Shown piece by piece: positions 60,572 through 64,000 of a DNA stretch of 64,000 nucleotides. The notes below the pieces were generated by a model. It was not told the DNA's origin. It did not search any database and saw only the letters and a program-made list of their open reading frames with translations. The DNA lies in assembly GCA_965178125.1 (NCBI GenBank), contig OZ237743.1:806001-870000 (forward strand), read 5' to 3'. The number at the start of each line of letters is the position of its first letter. Within the stretch, counting starts at the first letter, position 1. Origin of the DNA: Bilabrum cf. latius (Eukaryota > Bigyra: Bicosoecida > Bigyra > Bicosoecida). The position numbers and the translations under genes are program-made.

Positions 60572-60833
60572 TGCATGGGACTGCCTGAGCCCCGGGCCCG
60601 CCGCAGTGCAATGGGCCATATGTTTGGGGCGTGCTGGAGCATAGTCGTATTCCAGTGCATGTGTTTGAGTATCTTGTCTCGATTCTTTCAATACCGGTAG
60701 CCTCTTTCGTCCGGTCTGGCCATTAGACGGTGCACGCAACAACCTGCAGCAAAACCAGATCTGGTAATCATCCGAATCTATCCCGGTAGGGCAGGTACCT
60801 ACTTTTTTTGCGTCAAGCAACGATTAGAGCTTG

Positions 60834-61787
60834 ATGGCTTCATGTACTAGCAGTGGGCGAGGAGGCTCGTCGAAGGAGGAGATGCCTCTTGTATCCGACC
60901 TGCGAGACGCCGTGGGTCTTGGCTCGCTGAAGCTCTTTTTGGATTCCAATGGATACTGCGCGTTTCGAGGGCTGATCGAAAGTGAAGCCGAAGTACTAGC
61001 CCTGCGGAAAGTTTATGACGAGTTGCTTGAGACGAAAAGCGATTATAAGTGCGATCTTGGTGCGAATGAATCTAGAAAGAAGAGTGGGGTGGAAAACATT
61101 ACCCAAGTTATGTGGCCAAGCGAGTTGCGAGATGACCTTAAGCCAGATAAGAGCAAATTACACTAGCGGGCTCTTCGGCTGGCAAAGGCACTAATCGGCG
61201 ACGATGCTGAGTTCGACTTTGACATGATCATCAACAAAGTTACGGATACTGCAACCCCTTTCCATGTTGATGCAGCGTATTGGCCAGACGCGCCAGACAC
61301 ACGCGCACTCTCGTTTTGGGTTGCTTTGGACCCAGTGGATGAGGACAGAGGCTGTATGTGGTACGGGCCGAGAACGCACCTTGAGCCGCTGCGCCGGCAC
61401 CGCAGCTCTGCCTCCGGTGCTGGCGCCCTTATGTGTGACGGTAGCGAGGACGAGTGCGTGCCCGTCCCAATGGAGCCAGGGGATGTCGGGATCCACTCCG
61501 GTCGGACGCTGCACTACAGCAGGGGCAACAAGACCGGACTTCCGCGCCGAGCCTACATCATGAATTTTAGGCCGAAGGCCATGATCGAACACTTCCGGGC
61601 GTTGGGATTCGACCATGGAAAAGCCGGGGGCGCGTCCGGCAACCACGTGGTCAAATGCGAGGAAGCCGAAGGGGGTGATCCTGCAGGCGATGGGTCGGGG
61701 GGTACCGCTGGTACGACAACCGCAGCTGGTGGTGCTGAGGCGAAGACAGAAGCCGATGCATGGGCTGCCACGGGCTCTGCTTCCTGA
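60834..61787 (+). CDS. phytanoyl-CoA dioxygenase-like Fe(II)/2-oxoglutarate oxygenase
   Basis: About 317 residues, ATG 60834 to TGA 61785, through one TAG at 61164. Double-stranded beta-helix features are FHVDAAYWPD (the HxD iron ligands), LSFWVALDPVDEDRGCMWYGPRTH, then GDVGIHSGRTLHYSRGNKT (distal His) and RRAYIMNF (2-oxoglutarate-binding Arg). This is the PhyH family order. The TAG lies between the N-terminal helices and the beta-helix (KLH-TAG-RALRLAKALIG); without it the catalytic half would be lost. A Gly/Ala/Thr-rich C-terminal tail carries no recognisable peroxisomal signal. The substrate is unknown. Confidence 0.82.
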
Positions 61788-62048
61788 ATACATTCATTAC
61801 TGCAGAGTGTGCCTGGGTGCACTAGGTACTGGAGCGTTTGGGGTCCATGCTGCGAGGCGCAGCTCTGCCCCAAGCTAGGTTTACTTGTTGATTGTTTGCG
61901 TGTGTTTGTGACGAGAACCGAGCAAGATTGTCTTGCAAGTTTCCCGTCGTGCACAAACCAATCTAAACGGTAGTTTGCAGACATATTTGCAACCGCATCA
62001 TGAAAATAGCAGCTGGATTCCGGAATCCAGATCGACCCACAGATTACG

Positions 62049-64000
62049 TCAAGCATCATGCCTGTAATCTACCTCCTAGAACGCATTGGGGTTGAGGAGG
62101 GCAGCCCGTGTGACGTCCCCGGCGAGCATCTCACTCTTCTGCGCCTCATTCAGCATCCACTTGAGCGCCTCGCTGTGGCGACGACTAATTGGCTGACCGC
62201 TCTGCCCCTTAGGAGTCCCCTTGCCTAGCCGCTTGGAGCGCCGAGAACCAGATTTGGACCCCGCCGAGGCCAAGCCCTGCATCTCGAGCACAGAGCGCCT
62301 CACGCTTGACTTGGCTGCCGTTCGCTTTAAGACGTTCTTAAGCAGTTCCCTAGTTTCCATGTCGTGCAGTGCATTGGCTGCACCGAGCATCCCTGTGTCT
62401 CCTGTGCCTCCCGTGCCGTCCAGAGGTTCCATGACTCTGGCCTGGCTGTCATCCAGAACGCGCAGGTGGTAGATGGCAGTCGCTCGACCAAGCGAGCCAA
62501 GCATGTCCACCAGGTGCTGAGGCCACGTCTGCTCCAACACCGTGTACACCCTGTCCATACCTTCCAGAGCGTCGAACTTCGGCTCGTCGAATTCGGTCTA
62601 CGAGACCATGCTGCCCCTGCGGTGTTGGCCGTGAAGCGTCCCAGGTGAAGGCGACCTGCGACCTGAAACCGCCGTCCCGTGTGTACGAGAGCCGGGGCGC
62701 GCGGTCCGGCTGCTCGACGCAGTACCCATGCCTCCTCGATCAGCCCCAAACGAAGCACCTCTGCCCAGGGTCCGGCCACCTCCACTCCTCGATGAACCGC
62801 GTGCATCCTGTGGTAGAACTTCGATGATGCCCTCCCGCTGCCTCTGGATGTCTTCGATCAGGCCGTTCGCAAATGCCGAGCCGTTTGCTAGCTCGCTTGA
62901 AAGCACCAATCCGCCGGTTTTCTCCGCAGCGGTGCGGCGTCGATCAGGCGGAGCATGCCTCGTGACCGTGTGCTCCACATGAGCTGCAAGACGTCGCGTG
63001 AGCTTGCTCGACATGATGGGCCCCCGCTAAGCTGGCCTTTGGCGCTGGGGACGGCTGCCCTCTGCATCGCTCTCGTCATCATCGCTTCCTTTACTTGCCT
63101 GCTCCACCTATGGACCACCCCCGAATGCACCTCTGGCCTCGTCGTCGCCCTCCGCTCGCTTCTCAATCTCCACTGCACCCACCTTGTCGCCCTACATCTG
63201 CTGCTTGACCTTCCTTCTGTGCAGCGCATTCATCTCGGCCTCTGCTTCCAGCATCTCCTCTTTCTGCTTGCGCTGTGCTTGGCATCGCTTCAAGAGCAGC
63301 ACCTCGGCGAGGGACAAACCCAGCTTCTTTGCCATCACGCCTAGCCCGGCCGTGACACTCATCTGCGAAGCGCGCATCTGGTCTGAATAGCTCACGACAC
63401 CACCGGTGGATTTAGCCTTCCCGATCCGCAGTGATTCTCCTGTCTCTACTGGTGGTTCTCGTTTGAGCCTCTGCCGCTTTGCCAGCCCACGTGGGTTAAG
63501 GCTCTGCATCTGCTTGCGCAAGGCCGTCGCGCTGCTGAATGGACCACGAGCCGCATCTTCCTTCTCTTGCTCTACCAACTGCAGCATTTCGGCCGTGGCA
63601 GGATCCCTGGGATCCATGGCGGACAAGCTGCCGTGCTTCTGCATTTCGGTCTTTCGCAGTGTTGTGCTCCTCGCGTTGGCTGCTATGGTGAGGAGCACGG
63701 GCTCGCTGGCAGATTCCAGCAGCAGGAGCCGCCGGAGCGCGGGCGCAGTCTTCCCAATCATCGAATCGACTTGATGACGACTCTCGTCCTGGACGGCCTG
63801 TCGCTGCGCCTGCATTGTGCGACGGTGCGACCCTGCTGGGATCTTGCCGTACTTAGGCAGCGGCGGGGTCGTGGGCCTTGCCTCACTCTCCGGAGGCGGG
63901 GCAACGGCATGCCCCTGCGACACGCGATCTCCAGCATGCCTTGCAGGCGCACTAGTGGTGGTTCCATCCGGGTAAAACCCAGCTGCCAAAGCCTAGGCTG
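62049..64000 (-). CDS. 3' part of a large protein of unknown function (5' end outside window)
   Basis: The frame is open from the right edge to TGA at 62049 (about 650 residues visible) through TAGs at 63993, 63192, 63108, 63027, 62598 and 62076. It is low-complexity and basic: MIGKTAPALRRLLLLESASE, a helical Lys/Glu/Gln segment (KRCQAQRKQKEEMLEAEAEM) that may form a coiled coil, then Arg/Ser/Gly-rich parts. A short folded-looking stretch follows (DALEGMDRVYTVLEQTWPQ ... LGRATAIYHLRVLDDSQA). The last six codons after the TAG at 62076 give EVDYRHDA. I recognise no family. Confidence 0.6.

Noticed and set aside
58712-60820. 702-residue open frame on the minus strand
   Set aside because: It lies antisense to the tail of the TMEM63-type channel. 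Its composition (Leu/His/Arg-rich) is that of a GC-rich shadow frame and it has no domain.
1-64000. In-frame TAGs as signs of pseudogenes
   Set aside because: Decay would also produce TAA, TGA and frameshifts. Only TAG occurs, motifs and splice phases are intact, and every gene ends in TGA or TAA.
1-64000. Programmed stop readthrough or pyrrolysine/selenocysteine recoding
   Set aside because: Up to sixteen TAGs per gene in unrelated families, with no common downstream context, is far beyond known readthrough. Aligned positions are Gln, and selenocysteine uses UGA.

Overview
This is nuclear DNA from a GC-rich unicellular eukaryote. It has GT-AG introns (about 59 to 250 nt), signal peptides, large multi-domain membrane receptors, a MOK/MAK-family kinase and hybrid histidine kinases. 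I cannot name the lineage; the gene mix suggests a free-living, probably aquatic protist.

The central observation is that the genome does not use the standard genetic code. I resolve 20 genes, and 18 of them carry in-frame TAG codons (96 by my hand count). No TAA or TGA turned up inside any coding exon I traced. The reading frame, domain order and conserved motifs continue unbroken across each TAG. The inferred ends of the genes are TGA (17) or TAA (3) and never TAG. Where the identity of the residue can be judged, it is glutamine. Two TAGs in the MOK-type kinase fall on Gln positions of the family motif, and two in one histidine kinase align with Gln in its tandem paralog. The inferred code is UAG = Gln, with UGA and UAA as stops. 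An ORF caller using the standard code splits these genes into dozens of false fragments.

Layout. From 2 to 6378 (+): the end of a multi-pass membrane protein, then two secreted glycosidases, GH28 and GH27. From 6759 to 10376 (-): an SLC26/SulP anion transporter with a STAS domain. From 10692 to 21040 (+): a MerC-like membrane protein, a TPR protein with a C-terminal membrane anchor, a Cys-rich type I receptor, a leucine-rich-repeat protein and a secreted beta-helix protein. From 21198 to 23243 (-): a SAM-domain protein. From 23416 to 27949 (+): an MTG1-type circularly permuted GTPase and a secreted glycoside-hydrolase-like protein. From 28041 to 51240 (-): a coiled-coil protein, two tandem hybrid histidine kinases, and a giant receptor of about 4,080 residues (ConA/LamG-like, cadherin, TIG and multi-pass membrane regions). 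From 51742 to 61787 (+): the MOK-type kinase, a TMEM63/OSCA-type channel and a phytanoyl-CoA dioxygenase-like enzyme. From 62049 to the right edge (-): the 3' part of an unknown protein.

Functionally the window is rich in surface sensing (two histidine kinases, the giant TIG receptor, the Cys-rich receptor, the mechanosensitive-type channel) and in extracellular carbohydrate breakdown (GH28, GH27, beta-helix, GH67-like). There is no operon-like organisation. The two histidine kinases share near-identical blocks inside otherwise diverged sequence, which suggests recent gene conversion.
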